Shown: positions 48,025 to 57,402 of the stretch, piece after piece
How the letters are laid out: each line of letters starts with the position of its first letter
Position numbering within the stretch: the first letter of the stretch is position 1
NCBI GenBank assembly: GCA_002747055.1
Contig: PDSQ01000037.1
Location: forward strand, 1-58,738
Length of the DNA stretch: 58,738 bases
Source of the DNA: Gammaproteobacteria bacterium
GTDB lineage: Bacteria > Pseudomonadota > Gammaproteobacteria > Pseudomonadales > Oleiphilaceae
Direction: 5' to 3'
Notes under the pieces: model-generated
Databases searched by the model: none
What the model was told of the DNA's origin: nothing
The model's input: only the letters and a program-made list of their open reading frames with translations
Translations under genes and position numbers: made by a program

Positions 48025-49051
48025 TGAGGTGCCGGGACAAGGTGGTGATAACAATCTCCCCAAGTTGTCACGACTCGATTCAGCCGCTGTGCTGTTGATG
48101 TCATTGGGCGAGGCGGATGCCGCCCAGATTCTCAAGCATATGGGGCCAAAAGAAGTGCAGCGTGTGGGGACGGCAATGGCCACCATGCGTGATATAAAAC
48201 AAGAGCAGGTTGAAGCTGTCACTATCGAGTTTCTTGAAGCGGTGGGCGGCCAAACCGGCCTGGGTGTTGGCGCCGATGACTATATTCGGACTATGCTGAC
48301 GCAGGCGCTGGGCGAAGAAAAAGCGGCCAGTTTGATCGATCGAATCCTGGTTGGCGGAAATACGACAGGTCTGGATACGCTGAAATGGATGGAACCACGC
48401 GCGGTGGCGGATGTGATCAGGTATGAACACCCTCAAATCCAGGCCATTGTCGTGTCCTATCTGGATTCGGATCAGGCGGCGGAAGTGTTGTGTAATTTCG
48501 ATGAGAAAGTGCGTCTGGATGTCGTTATGCGGGTGGCTGCGCTGGATTCAGTGCAGCCTCAGGCATTGCAGGAGCTTAACGACATTCTGGAAAAACAGTT
48601 TTCTGGTGGCTCTTCGACCAAGACCAGTAAAATTGGTGGCATCAAAGTAGCGGCGGATATCATGAACTTTATGGATACCTCGGTCGAAGCCGATTTGATG
48701 GAGCAGATCAAGGAAATCGATGCTGACCTGGGTACTGAAATCGAAGACTTGATGTTTGTATTCGATAACCTGAAAGATGTCGATGACCGCGGCATTCAAA
48801 CCCTGTTGCGAGAAGTGTCTTCGGATATATTGATATTGGCCCTGAAAGGCGCAGACGATGAAGTCCAGGAAAAAATCTTCACCAATATGTCCAAGCGTGC
48901 CGCAGAATTGCTGCGAGACGATCTGGAAGCGAAGGGGCCGGTGAAAGTGAGTGAGGTGGAAGCCGCTCAGAAGGATATTCTGACCATCGCCAGAAAACTG
49001 GCTGAGTCGGGTGAAATAAATTTGGGAGGTAGCGGTGAAGAAATGCTCTAG
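48011..49051 (+). CDS. fliG: Flagellar motor switch protein FliG
   Basis: FliG couples stator torque to the rotor and binds FliF and FliM. The 346-residue protein shows 'LDSAAVLLMSLGEADAAQILKHMGPKEVQRVG' (N domain, positions about 20-51), the EHPQ motif in 'IRYEHPQIQAIVVSYL', and the C-terminal torque helix with conserved charges 'DLMFVFDNLKDVDDRGIQTLLREV'. The ATG at 48011 lies within fliF, an overlap of 14 bases; ATG 48017 is an alternative. Frame and length are normal. Confidence 0.96.
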   Translation: MQMSDEVPGQGGDNNLPKLSRLDSAAVLLMSLGEADAAQILKHMGPKEVQRVGTAMATMRDIKQEQVEAVTIEFLEAVGGQTGLGVGADDYIRTMLTQALGEEKAASLIDRILVGGNTTGLDTLKWMEPRAVADVIRYEHPQIQAIVVSYLDSDQAAEVLCNFDEKVRLDVVMRVAALDSVQPQALQELNDILEKQFSGGSSTKTSKIGGIKVAADIMNFMDTSVEADLMEQIKEIDADLGTEIEDLMFVFDNLKDVDDRGIQTLLREVSSDILILALKGADDEVQEKIFTNMSKRAAELLRDDLEAKGPVKVSEVEAAQKDILTIARKLAESGEINLGGSGEEML

Positions 49052-49102
49052 TGACCGTTGTGTCAGTGATGGTTGCGGGTCAACACGCGGCGTGAGTTGT
49101 TG

Positions 49103-50008
49103 ATGGCCAAGTCTGGTGGCGGTCGCAAGGACACGATCAAGGCATCGGATTTGACCGCGTATGAGCGCTGGGAACTGCCGTTGATCGATGAGTCGGGCCG
49201 GGAAGTGGTCGAAGACAGGCAACCCGAGGTCAAGCCTCTCACTCTTGAAGATCTGGAGCAAATACGGCTGGAAGCCCATAACGCCGGGCTTGAAGAGGGG
49301 TTCGAAGAAGGCCGGGAGAAAGGCTATCGAACAGGCTATGAACAGGGCTTGCAAGAGGGTAACGCTGTCGGTTTGAATCAAGGGTTGGAGCAGGGCAAAG
49401 CACAGGCATACGAGACAACGGAACGAGAAGTCAAAGAGTCGCTTGCACGTCTCGAAAACCTTATGGCCGCCTTGTTGGAGCCGATAACACGCCAGGCAGA
49501 CGAGCTTGAACAAGCGTTATTGAATCTGGTTCTGGCCATCAGTCGCGCCGTGGTGTTGCGCGAGTTACAGATGGATTCCGCTCAAATAAGCCGGATCGTC
49601 AAAGAGGCTATCGATTTGTTGCCAGCCGCTCGCCAGTGCCTGCAACTGTATATCAATCAGGCGGATTACCAGGCAGTTCTGGAAACGGTCAAGTCAATGG
49701 ATGCGGAAGCGGCTTTGGTATTGAGTGAGGAGGTTTTGCCGGGTGGTTGCCGGGTCGAAACATCACATAGCATTGTTGATTACACTGTCGATAAGCGGTT
49801 TCAGAAAACTGTGCAAGCGATGCTTGAAAACGCCAACAGAAAACCGATTGATACCGATACACCGGATTCAGTCGACTCGATGGGCGATATCAGTGATTTT
49901 CACAGAGAATTATTATTGGCCCCGCAGGTAAGTCCTGAACCGGAGCCAGAATCAGCCATTTCATCCCGACCTGAACCGGATGCCAACCATGAACCCAATT
50001 CTCTCTGA
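49103..50008 (+). CDS. fliH: Flagellar export ATPase regulator FliH
   Basis: FliH forms the stalk that inhibits FliI and docks it to the export gate. The 301-residue protein has an N-terminal region, then a run of G-x-x-x-G repeats ('[21 protein letters not shown]', about residues 63-95) characteristic of FliH. A long helix and a V-ATPase E-type C-terminal domain follow ('[24 protein letters not shown]'). A proline/glutamate-rich tail of about 45 residues is longer than usual. ATG 49103 is preferred over an upstream TTG. It overlaps fliI by 20 bases. Confidence 0.92.
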   Translation: MAKSGGGRKDTIKASDLTAYERWELPLIDESGREVVEDRQPEVKPLTLEDLEQIRLEAHNAGLEEGFEEGREKGYRTGYEQGLQEGNAVGLNQGLEQGKAQAYETTEREVKESLARLENLMAALLEPITRQADELEQALLNLVLAISRAVVLRELQMDSAQISRIVKEAIDLLPAARQCLQLYINQADYQAVLETVKSMDAEAALVLSEEVLPGGCRVETSHSIVDYTVDKRFQKTVQAMLENANRKPIDTDTPDSVDSMGDISDFHRELLLAPQVSPEPEPESAISSRPEPDANHEPNSL

Positions 50009-51374
50009 TCGATTCAGCAAGTATCAGCAGGCTGTTCCAGCTCGGGTACAGCCAGAGATTTCCGGCAGGTTAACCCGGATGGTAGGCTTGACGCTCGAAT
50101 GTGTCGGTTGTCCTATGGTGGTCGGTGACCGTTGTTTGATCCGAGCGTCAGACTCTGTCGGCGTGGAAGCCGAGGTGGTCGGTTTCGCCGATGAAAAGGT
50201 TTATCTGATGCCGTTGACTCAAGTTGACGGCTTGCGCCCCGGCGTGCAGGTGACTCCCTTGGCCAGTGCCTCGCAGATTCCAGTAGGGTTTGCGTTGTTG
50301 GGGCGGGTGATTAGCGGATCGGCGGAGCCGCTAGACGGATTGGGGCCTTTGCAACCGGAATCCTATGTGCCAATGACCGGTGAAATAATCAACCCGCTGC
50401 AACGGGCACCGATTCGTCAGCATCTGGATGTCGGTATTCGCTCGATCAACAGTTTGCTCAGTGTTGGAATGGGTCAGAGACTGGGGTTGTTTGCCGGAAG
50501 CGGTGTCGGTAAAAGCATGTTGCTTGGCATGATGACCCGTTTCACCGATGCGGATATCACCATTGTCGGGTTGATTGGTGAACGGGGTCGCGAGGTCAAG
50601 GAATTTATAGAAGACATCCTGGGTCAAGAAGGTCTGTCCCGGTCGGTGGTGGTGGCTTCGCCCGCCGATGACTCGCCATTGATGCGCCTGCGAGCGTCTA
50701 TGCTGACTACCCGTATTGCCGAGTATTTTCGGGACCAGGGTAAAAAAGTGCTGTTGTTGATGGATTCGCTGACCCGTTTTGCCCAGGCCCAGCGTGAGAT
50801 CGCGCTGGCGGTTGGCGAGCCTCCTGCCACTAAGGGTTACCCGCCTTCGGTGTTTGCCAAGATTCCGCAACTGGTCGAGCGCGCCGGTAACGGTGTGCCC
50901 GGTGGCGGCTCGATCACTGCCTTTTATACCGTGCTGACCGAGGGGGATGATCAGCAGGATCCGATTGCCGATGCCTCGCGCGCGATACTCGACGGCCATA
51001 TTGTTTTGTCCCGGCGATTGGCTGAGGAGGGCCATTATCCGGCAATCGATGTCGAGGCGTCCATCAGTCGTGTTATGCCGCATATCGTATCCAAAGAGCA
51101 TCTTCAGTCGGCGCAGCGATTCAAGCAGACTTTTGCCAGATTTAATCAGGCCAAGGATCTGATCAGTGTCGGCGCCTACGTCGCAGGCTCTGATCCAGAT
51201 ACCGATTACGCGATAGAGAGAATTCCCGCCATGCGCAAGTTTTTACAGCAAGGTTTGACCGAGAATGCCTCGTTTGCCGATAGTGAGGTTTTGCTGAAAA
51301 CTGTGTTACGACGAGAACCGGGCAGGCCACCGGCGGCGCCCCAGCAGGGTCTGGTAACCTCGAATGCACAGTAA
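49989..51374 (+). CDS. fliI: Flagellum-specific export ATPase FliI
   Basis: FliI energises unfolding and delivery of flagellar substrates. The 461-residue protein has the F1-beta-like fold with Walker A '[17 protein letters not shown]', '[16 protein letters not shown]', Walker B '[21 protein letters not shown]', and the family '[25 protein letters not shown]'-type substrate loop (positions about 276-298). ATG 49989 is preferred over ATG 49980 on ribosome-site spacing. It is directly followed by fliJ. Confidence 0.96.
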   Translation: MNPILSDRFSKYQQAVPARVQPEISGRLTRMVGLTLECVGCPMVVGDRCLIRASDSVGVEAEVVGFADEKVYLMPLTQVDGLRPGVQVTPLASASQIPVGFALLGRVISGSAEPLDGLGPLQPESYVPMTGEIINPLQRAPIRQHLDVGIRSINSLLSVGMGQRLGLFAGSGVGKSMLLGMMTRFTDADITIVGLIGERGREVKEFIEDILGQEGLSRSVVVASPADDSPLMRLRASMLTTRIAEYFRDQGKKVLLLMDSLTRFAQAQREIALAVGEPPATKGYPPSVFAKIPQLVERAGNGVPGGGSITAFYTVLTEGDDQQDPIADASRAILDGHIVLSRRLAEEGHYPAIDVEASISRVMPHIVSKEHLQSAQRFKQTFARFNQAKDLISVGAYVAGSDPDTDYAIERIPAMRKFLQQGLTENASFADSEVLLKTVLRREPGRPPAAPQQGLVTSNAQ

Positions 51375-51414
51375 ACCTTGACGTGCAGGGCCCCTGGCGC
51401 TGCAAGGAGAAACG

Positions 51415-51861
51415 ATGGTAAAACGATCGGTGCGATTGCAAACAGTGTTGGATCTGGCTGACCGAAATGAGACCGCAGCGCGTGAGGCATTAGCCAACGC
51501 CCAAAAGGAGTTAAACGACGAGCAGCTCAGGCTGCGACAACTGGACGCTTATATGTGCGATTATCAGACTAGAATTCGTGGCGATGGCCAGGCCAATATC
51601 AGCGTGATGCAATATGCCAATTTCCAGGGTTTTATCCATCAGTTGGGGATCGCGCTCGAGCAGCAGCGAAAAAAGCTGGACTTCTTGCGCCAGCAGGTCG
51701 ATGTCTGCACCCAGAACTGGCGCTTAGCCCACGAGAAAACGAAAGGCATGAAAGACTACATTGCGGTCTGTCGCCAGGCAGAAAAAGCGGAGATGGATAA
51801 GCGCGAGCAACAAATGCTCGATGAATTTTCTCAACTGCGCAACAACTATCATTCTGAGTGA
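51415..51861 (+). CDS. fliJ: Flagellar export chaperone FliJ
   Basis: FliJ is the central coiled-coil of the FliI hexamer and recycles export chaperones. The 148-residue protein is almost entirely helical, with long runs of Glu, Arg, Lys and Gln in heptad spacing. Examples are 'LADRNETAAREALANAQKEL' and 'QVDVCTQNWRLAHEKTKGM'. The ATG follows AAGGAG. It is the last gene of the fliEFGHIJ run; fliK, expected next in most relatives, is absent here. Confidence 0.9.
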   Translation: MVKRSVRLQTVLDLADRNETAAREALANAQKELNDEQLRLRQLDAYMCDYQTRIRGDGQANISVMQYANFQGFIHQLGIALEQQRKKLDFLRQQVDVCTQNWRLAHEKTKGMKDYIAVCRQAEKAEMDKREQQMLDEFSQLRNNYHSE

Positions 51862-51969
51862 TCGGACTCGGTTTGGTATCGGCTGTTCGTGGTGCGGGAA
51901 AATTCGTTGGTATTTTTAGCAATATTTCGATTTGCGGCTAGAGTTACTAGGGAATAGAAAGATCATTTT

Positions 51970-52001
51970 GTTAACTGACAAGCACCTTGTTTTGTCTTAA
52001 C
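51970..52001. repeat. Inverted repeat upstream of the che operon
   Basis: GTTAA-CT-GACAA and TTGTC-TTAAC form 10-bp arms with a two-base bulge, around a 10-base centre. It sits about 80 bases before the STAS gene. It could be an operator or hairpin. The surrounding 217-bp gap has no sigma-54 or sigma-28 boxes I would defend. Confidence 0.4.
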
Positions 52002-52078
52002 TGATTGACTGAAAAAGGTATTGGAAGTTGTTGATGGTTGTTTGTCAACGACAATCCGATAGATTGGCGGGACGTTGA

Positions 52079-52369
52079 ATGAGTGACGAAAACGTGCTCG
52101 TACTGGAAAAAAGTATGGGCATAACGAACGCTGAGGCGTTGGCAAATTCGCTGACGCAGCTTTTTGGCGCTGGGGCCGCAGTCAGTATCGATGCAGCGGG
52201 TGTCGAACGAATCGATACAGCCACAGTGCAACTTATTTATTCCTTTGTATCCAGTATGCAGCAGTCGGGTGTCAGAGTTGAAATATCGGAGCCATCGGAA
52301 GCATTCTTGAGTGGTGTTTCTTGTTTAGGGTTTGCAAGTCATTTGGGTTTTGAGGTAAGAGAACAATGA
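52079..52369 (+). CDS. STAS-domain protein at the head of the chemotaxis operon
   Basis: The 96-residue protein is a single STAS domain of the SpoIIAA/MlaB type. It has 'AGVERIDTATVQLIYSFV' at the phospho-switch position, with Thr in place of the usual Ser, and 'VEISEPSEAFLSGVSCLG'. STAS proteins act as phospho-switched anti-sigma antagonists or scaffold partners. In this setting, co-translated with cheY (ATGA overlap) and upstream of cheA, it may bind the chemotaxis array. No role has been shown here. Similar STAS-cheY-cheA orders occur in other proteobacteria. Confidence 0.88.
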   Translation: MSDENVLVLEKSMGITNAEALANSLTQLFGAGAAVSIDAAGVERIDTATVQLIYSFVSSMQQSGVRVEISEPSEAFLSGVSCLGFASHLGFEVREQ

Positions 52370-52725
52370 CCAAGATATTAGCCGTTGATGATTCCGCTTC
52401 AATGCGACAAATGGTCAGTTTTACGTTGCAAGGAGCGGGTTATGAGGTTCACGAAGCCGCTGACGGCCAACAAGCGCTAGATAAAGCGAAAGCGCAACAA
52501 TTCGATTTGGTTTTGTCCGACATCAATATGCCGGTCATGGATGGGATTTCGCTGATTGAAAATCTGAGGTCCCTGGCGTCATACAAATTCACCCCGATTC
52601 TAATGCTGACTACGGAATCCGCCGGCGATAAAAAAATGGCAGGCAAAAAGGCAGGAGCGACTGGCTGGATAGTCAAGCCGTTCAATCCGGATCAGTTAGT
52701 GGCGACGATCGAGAAAGTACTGTAA
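52366..52725 (+). CDS. cheY: CheY-like response regulator
   Basis: The 119-residue single-domain receiver has 'KILAVDDSASMRQMV', the phosphoacceptor Asp52 in 'LVLSDINMPVMDG', Thr in 'MLTTES' and Lys in 'WIVKPFNP'. The VDDSASMR start and 'GWIVKPFNPDQL' end are typical of CheY in CheA-STAS operons. It overlaps the STAS gene by four bases. After phosphorylation by CheA it should act on FliM or as a phosphate sink. Confidence 0.93.
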   Translation: MTKILAVDDSASMRQMVSFTLQGAGYEVHEAADGQQALDKAKAQQFDLVLSDINMPVMDGISLIENLRSLASYKFTPILMLTTESAGDKKMAGKKAGATGWIVKPFNPDQLVATIEKVL

Positions 52726-52850
52726 CAGTAAGTATGCCGACAAGTGTGACTGTCAGTTGTGGTGTCAGTGAATGGTGGCGTTACGATGGTAATGTCCGGA
52801 GTTGATCTGTCGCGGCCTGTTTTTATGCACTTGGGAAGCCGGGTAATACT

Positions 52851-54932
52851 ATGGGTATAGATCTCAGTCAGTTTCATCAGGTTTTTTTTGAGGAGAGTTT
52901 TGAAGGGCTGGATGTGATGGAGTCGGCTTTGTTGCAGCTCGGTGTCGATGATATTGATCCGGAGACCCTCAATGAAATTTTTCGCGCCGCGCACTCGATA
53001 AAAGGCGGGGCAGGCACCTTCGGGTTTACCTATGTTGCCGAGTTTACGCATGTTTTAGAAACCCTGTTAGACCAGATTCGTTCCGGGAATCGGGCGCTGG
53101 CAAACGCTGATGTCGAACTGTTATTGCAGTCCGTGGACTGTGTCAGAAGTATGATCCAGTCCCTGGAGGCGGGCGAACAAATTGCAACGGCAGACTCTGA
53201 TTGGCTGAAAACCCAGTTTGAGCGGATTTTGTATGGTACAGAGACGTCATCAGAGAATGTTTCTGGTCAACCTGGGTCACCGGCCCAGGCAGCGGCGTCT
53301 GCTGGCGTGAAAAAGTGGCGGATTTTCTTCAAGCCGGATAGGGATATTCTAAAAACTGGCAACGAGCCGCTCAGAATGTTTCGGGAATTGGCGAAAATGG
53401 GTTCGCTTTCTGTTGTGGCTGATGTCGAAAATGTGCCGGCCATCGCCGCTATCGACCCTGAATCCTGTTATCTGAGCTGGTCGATAGAGTTGATTGCAGA
53501 TGTCGATCGACCGGCGATCGAAGCCGTGTTTGAATGGGTTGTCGATGAGTCTGAGTTGAACATTGAAAGCCTGGAAGTGACTTCTGATCCGGATGCGGAT
53601 TGGTATCCCGAACCACTGGCCAGCCCGCCACCTATAGTGAATGTGCCTATCGGGCCGGCGGCCCGATCTGACAGTGCGGTGTGGCCGCCTGCCGCAGCGG
53701 CAAAACCCAAAAAGCAGGATGTTTCTTCGATCCGAGTGGGCATAGACAAAATTGACAGCTTGATCAATATGGTTGGTGAATTGGTCATCACCCAATCGAT
53801 GTTAGGCGAGCTGAGTCGAGACTTTGACATCAGCAAGTTGCCCAGGTTGCTGGAAGGACTGGAACAGTTGGATCAGAATACGCGAGAGCTTCAGGAAAGT
53901 GTGATGCGGATACGGATGCTGCCCATCAGCTTTACGTTCAGTCGTTTTCCTCGCCTGGTTCATGATTTAAGTCGGCAAACAGGGAAAAAAATCGAGTTGC
54001 AACTATCTGGAGAGCAGACAGAGCTCGATAAAACGGTGCTGGAGAAAATGGGTGATCCGATAGTGCATCTGGTAAGAAACTCTCTCGATCACGGTATAGA
54101 AATGCCGAATGAGCGGGTCGCTGCCGGCAAAGCGGAAACCGGTACCATTACGCTCGACGCTTACCACCAGGGCGGCAACATTGTCGTTCAAGTCATCGAT
54201 GACGGGCGAGGACTCGACCGCGATAAAATACTGGCCAAGGCAATAGAAAAAGGTCTGGTAAGCGAAGCAGACCCGCTTACCGATCAGCAAATCTACGAGT
54301 TGATTTTCAGGCCCGGCTTCTCGACTGCGGAGACCATTACCGGTATTTCCGGCCGAGGGGTTGGCATGGATGTCGTACGCAAGAATGTTCAAGAGCTGAA
54401 TGGCTCGGTCGAGGTAGAGTCTGAACCGGGCAAAGGAAGTGTTTTTACCATAAGGTTGCCGCTTACCCTGGCGATTCTGGACGGTCAGCTTATTCGAGTG
54501 AGTTCGCAGACATACATATTGCCACTGATCGCTATTGTCGAGTCCATTCCAAGAGATCCGACTATGGTGCACAGTGTCGCTGGCGGCGCGGAGGTATTCA
54601 AGCTGCGAGATGAGTGTGTGCCGATTCTTCGCCTCGACAGTATCTTGAATATTGAGCCAAGGCAGCAGGAAACGGCAGAAAGCCTGTTGGTGATTGTCGA
54701 AGGCAACGCCATGAAAGTGGCTCTTCTGGTTGACGATTTGCTCGCTCAGCAACAGGTGGTTATCAAAAGTCTGGAGGAAAACTACAAACGAGTCGAAGGT
54801 GTGTCGGGGGCGACCATATTGGGTGACGGTACGGTAGCGCTCATTCTCGACATTGCCGGTTTGATCAAGCTGGCTGGTGTTCGGCGCGATAGTTATAAGT
54901 CGCTGAATAAAGGGGGCAATCAAGCGGCGTGA
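52851..54932 (+). CDS. cheA: Chemotaxis histidine kinase CheA
   Basis: The 693-residue kinase has an Hpt domain with His48 in 'IFRAAHSIKGGAGTFGF'. A P2-like ferredoxin fold follows at about 140-245, then a linker rich in Pro/Ala. Dimerisation helices start near residue 285 ('IRVGIDKIDSLINMVGELVI'). The ATPase domain has 'LVRNSLDHGIE', 'DDGRGLDRDK' and 'GRGVGMDVVRKNVQ', and a CheW-like domain closes the protein. All catalytic motifs look intact. It starts 125 bp after cheY. Confidence 0.96.
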   Translation: MGIDLSQFHQVFFEESFEGLDVMESALLQLGVDDIDPETLNEIFRAAHSIKGGAGTFGFTYVAEFTHVLETLLDQIRSGNRALANADVELLLQSVDCVRSMIQSLEAGEQIATADSDWLKTQFERILYGTETSSENVSGQPGSPAQAAASAGVKKWRIFFKPDRDILKTGNEPLRMFRELAKMGSLSVVADVENVPAIAAIDPESCYLSWSIELIADVDRPAIEAVFEWVVDESELNIESLEVTSDPDADWYPEPLASPPPIVNVPIGPAARSDSAVWPPAAAAKPKKQDVSSIRVGIDKIDSLINMVGELVITQSMLGELSRDFDISKLPRLLEGLEQLDQNTRELQESVMRIRMLPISFTFSRFPRLVHDLSRQTGKKIELQLSGEQTELDKTVLEKMGDPIVHLVRNSLDHGIEMPNERVAAGKAETGTITLDAYHQGGNIVVQVIDDGRGLDRDKILAKAIEKGLVSEADPLTDQQIYELIFRPGFSTAETITGISGRGVGMDVVRKNVQELNGSVEVESEPGKGSVFTIRLPLTLAILDGQLIRVSSQTYILPLIAIVESIPRDPTMVHSVAGGAEVFKLRDECVPILRLDSILNIEPRQQETAESLLVIVEGNAMKVALLVDDLLAQQQVVIKSLEENYKRVEGVSGATILGDGTVALILDIAGLIKLAGVRRDSYKSLNKGGNQAA

Positions 54933-54981
54933 GACTGTTTGAGTGACAATTGCGCGCCGGCCAGGATTGGAATATCCAATT

Positions 54982-55482
54982 ATGTATGAAGTTAGCGAAG
55001 CGACGAGTGAACAGCCCGGGCAAACTGGTGGCCCGTCATTTGACCCATCCGAGCAATATTTGACGTTTTTCATGGCAGGCGAGGAATATGGTGTTACCAT
55101 TCTGAGTGTCCAAGAAATTCGCGGCTGGCAAGACGCCACCTGTATACCCAATTCGCCAGACTATATAAAAGGCGTTATCAATTTACGGGGGACTGTCGTG
55201 CCTGTTATCGATCTGCGCGAGTGGTTTGGAATGAAGCATCTGACTTATGGGCCGACTACCGTTGTCATTGTGCTTAAGGCGATAACACAAAACGGTTCGA
55301 CAAAGGTAATGGGGATCGTTGTCGATGCGGTTTCCGATGTGCATTACTTCACCGCCTCCGCGATACAGCCATCGCCTGAAATGGCCGACAATAGAAAAAC
55401 GGCCTTTGTCAAAGGTCTGGGAAGCGTTGATGACAAAATGGTTATATTGTTGGATATCAACGCTATCCTGCTCGATGAATAA
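54982..55482 (+). CDS. cheW: Chemotaxis coupling protein CheW
   Basis: CheW links receptors to CheA in the array. The 166-residue protein is one CheW domain: 'QYLTFFMAGEEYGVTILSVQEIRGWQDAT' at positions about 24-52, 'YIKGVINLRGTVVPVIDLREWFG', and 'GIVVDAVSDVHYF'. ATG 54982 was chosen. A GTG at 54943 would add 13 residues. A polar N-terminal extension of about 20 residues precedes the domain. No receptor gene lies in the window. Confidence 0.94.
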   Translation: MYEVSEATSEQPGQTGGPSFDPSEQYLTFFMAGEEYGVTILSVQEIRGWQDATCIPNSPDYIKGVINLRGTVVPVIDLREWFGMKHLTYGPTTVVIVLKAITQNGSTKVMGIVVDAVSDVHYFTASAIQPSPEMADNRKTAFVKGLGSVDDKMVILLDINAILLDE

Positions 55483-55569
55483 AATGGGTCGGGGTGAGAT
55501 TGTTGGTGGGGTATCGGGTGTGTCTTCAGTTGTTCCAATGGTTAGTTGTTCAGGGGCTGGTTAAAGAGT

Positions 55570-56415
55570 GTGAAAGACAATAATGCAATAGCGAGTCGGG
55601 AGTTCCCGATAACAGACGTCGATCTAGACCGTATTCAAAGCCTTGCTTATGACTTTACCGGTATTGTGCTGGGGAATAATAAGAAAGACATGATATATGC
55701 TCGCCTGTCGCGGAGAATTCGCAGTTTGGGTTTGAGCAACTTTGATCAATATTGTGATCTTCTGGATCAGGCGTGTAGCGTTGAACAGAGCAATTTTATC
55801 AACGCGATCACGACTAACCTGACTGCTTTTTTTCGAGAGAACCACCATTTCGATTATCTTCGCGATACGGTGATACCTGAGCTGAAAGAAAAGAATAAGT
55901 TGTCCCGCAAGCTTAGAATCTGGTCTGCTGGCTGTTCGACCGGTGAAGAGCCATATAGTCTCGCCATTGTGCTGAACGAAGCGATCGACATAAAGAGTTG
56001 GGATGTCAAGATTTTGGCCACAGACCTGAATAGCGATGTGCTGGGGCATGCTCAAAATGGTGTCTATGATGTGTCTCGGATCGAGTCCATTGATTCCGGG
56101 CTAAAAGAGAAATGGTTTTTAAGGGACGCCGGTAACCCGGAATTGGTAAAAGTCAAGCCTGCGTTGTCCCGGCCAATCAGTTTCAAACGATTGAATCTGC
56201 TTGAAGGGTGGCCGATGAAAGGGAGATTTGACGTGATATTCTGCCGCAATGTCGTTATTTATTTCAACAAGGATACCCAGCGAATACTGTTTGATCGCTA
56301 TGCGGATATATTGGCTGACGGAGGCTATCTGTTTATCGGCCATTCCGAGACTTTGCATCGGGTATCGGATAGATTCGAGTCGTTGGGAAGAACCATTTAC
56401 CGCAAAAAATGTTGA
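55570..56415 (+). CDS. cheR: Chemoreceptor methyltransferase CheR
   Basis: CheR methylates receptor glutamates with S-adenosylmethionine to reset sensitivity. The protein (281 residues from GTG 55570; TTG 55546 is an alternative) has the N-terminal helical domain with 'RLSRRIRSLGLSNFDQYCDLL'. The Rossmann domain follows with 'RIWSAGCSTGEEPYSLAIVLNE' (positions about 108-130) and 'DVIFCRNVVIYFNKDTQ'. Start assignment is uncertain because neither candidate has a good ribosome site. cheD follows after 54 bp. Confidence 0.92.
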   Translation: MKDNNAIASREFPITDVDLDRIQSLAYDFTGIVLGNNKKDMIYARLSRRIRSLGLSNFDQYCDLLDQACSVEQSNFINAITTNLTAFFRENHHFDYLRDTVIPELKEKNKLSRKLRIWSAGCSTGEEPYSLAIVLNEAIDIKSWDVKILATDLNSDVLGHAQNGVYDVSRIESIDSGLKEKWFLRDAGNPELVKVKPALSRPISFKRLNLLEGWPMKGRFDVIFCRNVVIYFNKDTQRILFDRYADILADGGYLFIGHSETLHRVSDRFESLGRTIYRKKC

Positions 56416-56469
56416 TGGGCTGGCGACGTTAGGGAGACCTGATCGTTATAGAGCGATGTTTATAGAGTA

Positions 56470-57117
56470 ATGGCAATGTTGAAAAAAGCCTCGACAGCGC
56501 CTCGGGCGATTGTTGGCTTCGAGCATATCAATCGATACTGGGATAGCAAAATGGCTGTCAACGCGGCCAAAATCCTGCCTGGCGAGTTCTACGTAAGCCA
56601 GTGTGGAGAAATGATTGTCACTGTTTTGGGCTCCTGCGTATCGGCGTGCGTGCGAGATCGCGTCCTGGGCGTAGGTGGTATGAACCATTTTATGTTGCCG
56701 GTCCAGAGTGAGCATGCAACGGAACGATGCGGTTCGAGTGCCATCAGTTCTGTAGCGCGTTATGGCAACTGGGCCATGGAGTTTCTGATTAACGAGATAC
56801 TGAAACTGGGCGGTAAAAAAGAACGGCTTGAAATAAAGGTTTTTGGTGGTGGCAAAGTGCTGGGTATGAGTGGCACCAGCATTGGCGAAAGAAACGTGGC
56901 ATTCGTCAAGCACTTTTTGTGCAAAGAAGGCCTAGCCATCCAGGCGATGGATGTGGGTGGCCTCTATCCGCGCAAAGTTTTGTATTTTCCGGATACCGGA
57001 GCGGTCAAGGTGAAAAAGCTGAAAAGCGTGCGAAACGACACCATCGCTTGCAGGGAAGAAAAATACAGTCATCGGATACAAGTGAATCCCAAAGTGGGCG
57101 ATATCGAATTGTTTTAA
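56470..57117 (+). CDS. cheD: Chemoreceptor glutamine deamidase CheD
   Basis: CheD deamidates receptor glutamines and in some bacteria also stimulates CheC. The 215-residue protein has the catalytic cysteine in 'VLGSCVSACVRD' (Cys56), the histidine in 'GGMNHFMLP' (His73), and 'KVFGGGKVLGMSGTSIGERN' containing the conserved threonine/serine region. The frame is complete. cheB, which usually follows cheD, is missing; the sequence downstream switches at once to cassette-type DNA. Confidence 0.93.
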   Translation: MAMLKKASTAPRAIVGFEHINRYWDSKMAVNAAKILPGEFYVSQCGEMIVTVLGSCVSACVRDRVLGVGGMNHFMLPVQSEHATERCGSSAISSVARYGNWAMEFLINEILKLGGKKERLEIKVFGGGKVLGMSGTSIGERNVAFVKHFLCKEGLAIQAMDVGGLYPRKVLYFPDTGAVKVKKLKSVRNDTIACREEKYSHRIQVNPKVGDIELF

Positions 57118-57161
57118 GCATCGATAGCTTCTATTCCCTTGTCAGCGATGACACAAGCAAA

Positions 57162-57306
57162 GTCATAGCCACTATCCACTACCTAACAGTCTGCATTTTA
57201 CTGTGTATTCCTAGCGTGGCATCGGCAAATGCTGGTGTTCCCTGTTTTTTTGGCTATGCCTGCGCTTGGGTTGTCGATCATTCCGATTATTGTCATTGAG
57301 GCAATC
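57162..57306 (+). pseudogene. Decayed small cassette-type membrane protein
   Basis: One frame (57162-57245) encodes a signal peptide and mature start, 'ILLCIPSVASANAGVP'. After a T-run the continuation is in another frame (57252-57306), 'LAMPALGLSIIPIIVIEA'. Together they resemble a short secreted membrane protein family (SANAGVP..., LIPIIxIEA) that I recall as frequent in genomic and integron settings. A start codon is lacking, one frameshift splits it and the C-terminal part is gone. The identification is by memory only. Confidence 0.45.
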
Positions 57307-57320
57307 ATGACAAACACCGT

Positions 57321-57349
57321 ATGCGCCGCGCTTAATTCAGGCGTTATAT
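57321..57349 (+). other. Half attC-like site
   Basis: The stretch ATGCGCCGCGCTTAATTCAG followed by GCGTTATAT has the layout of the right half of an integron attC: a GC-rich arm, a TTAA-type spacer, then GCGTTA. The complementary left half is not found upstream, so the site is truncated or degenerate. Confidence 0.35.
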
Positions 57350-57372
57350 TCAATCGGGTCGAAATCGCTATG

Positions 57373-57402
57373 TTGACCGCTCGGTATGACCATGGTTATA
57401 CT
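57373..57402 (+). promoter_or_regulatory. Sigma-70 promoter of the toxin-antitoxin module
   Basis: TTGACC (57373) and TATACT (57397) are 18 bases apart. A start about seven bases after TATACT would fall at the antitoxin ATG (57409), so the mRNA may be leaderless. Confidence 0.6.

Noticed and set aside
52040..52079. CCGATAG as a sigma-28 -10 box before the STAS gene
   Set aside because: No TAAA-type -35 at the required distance. The TGGCGGGACGTTGA nearby has wrong phase for sigma-54.
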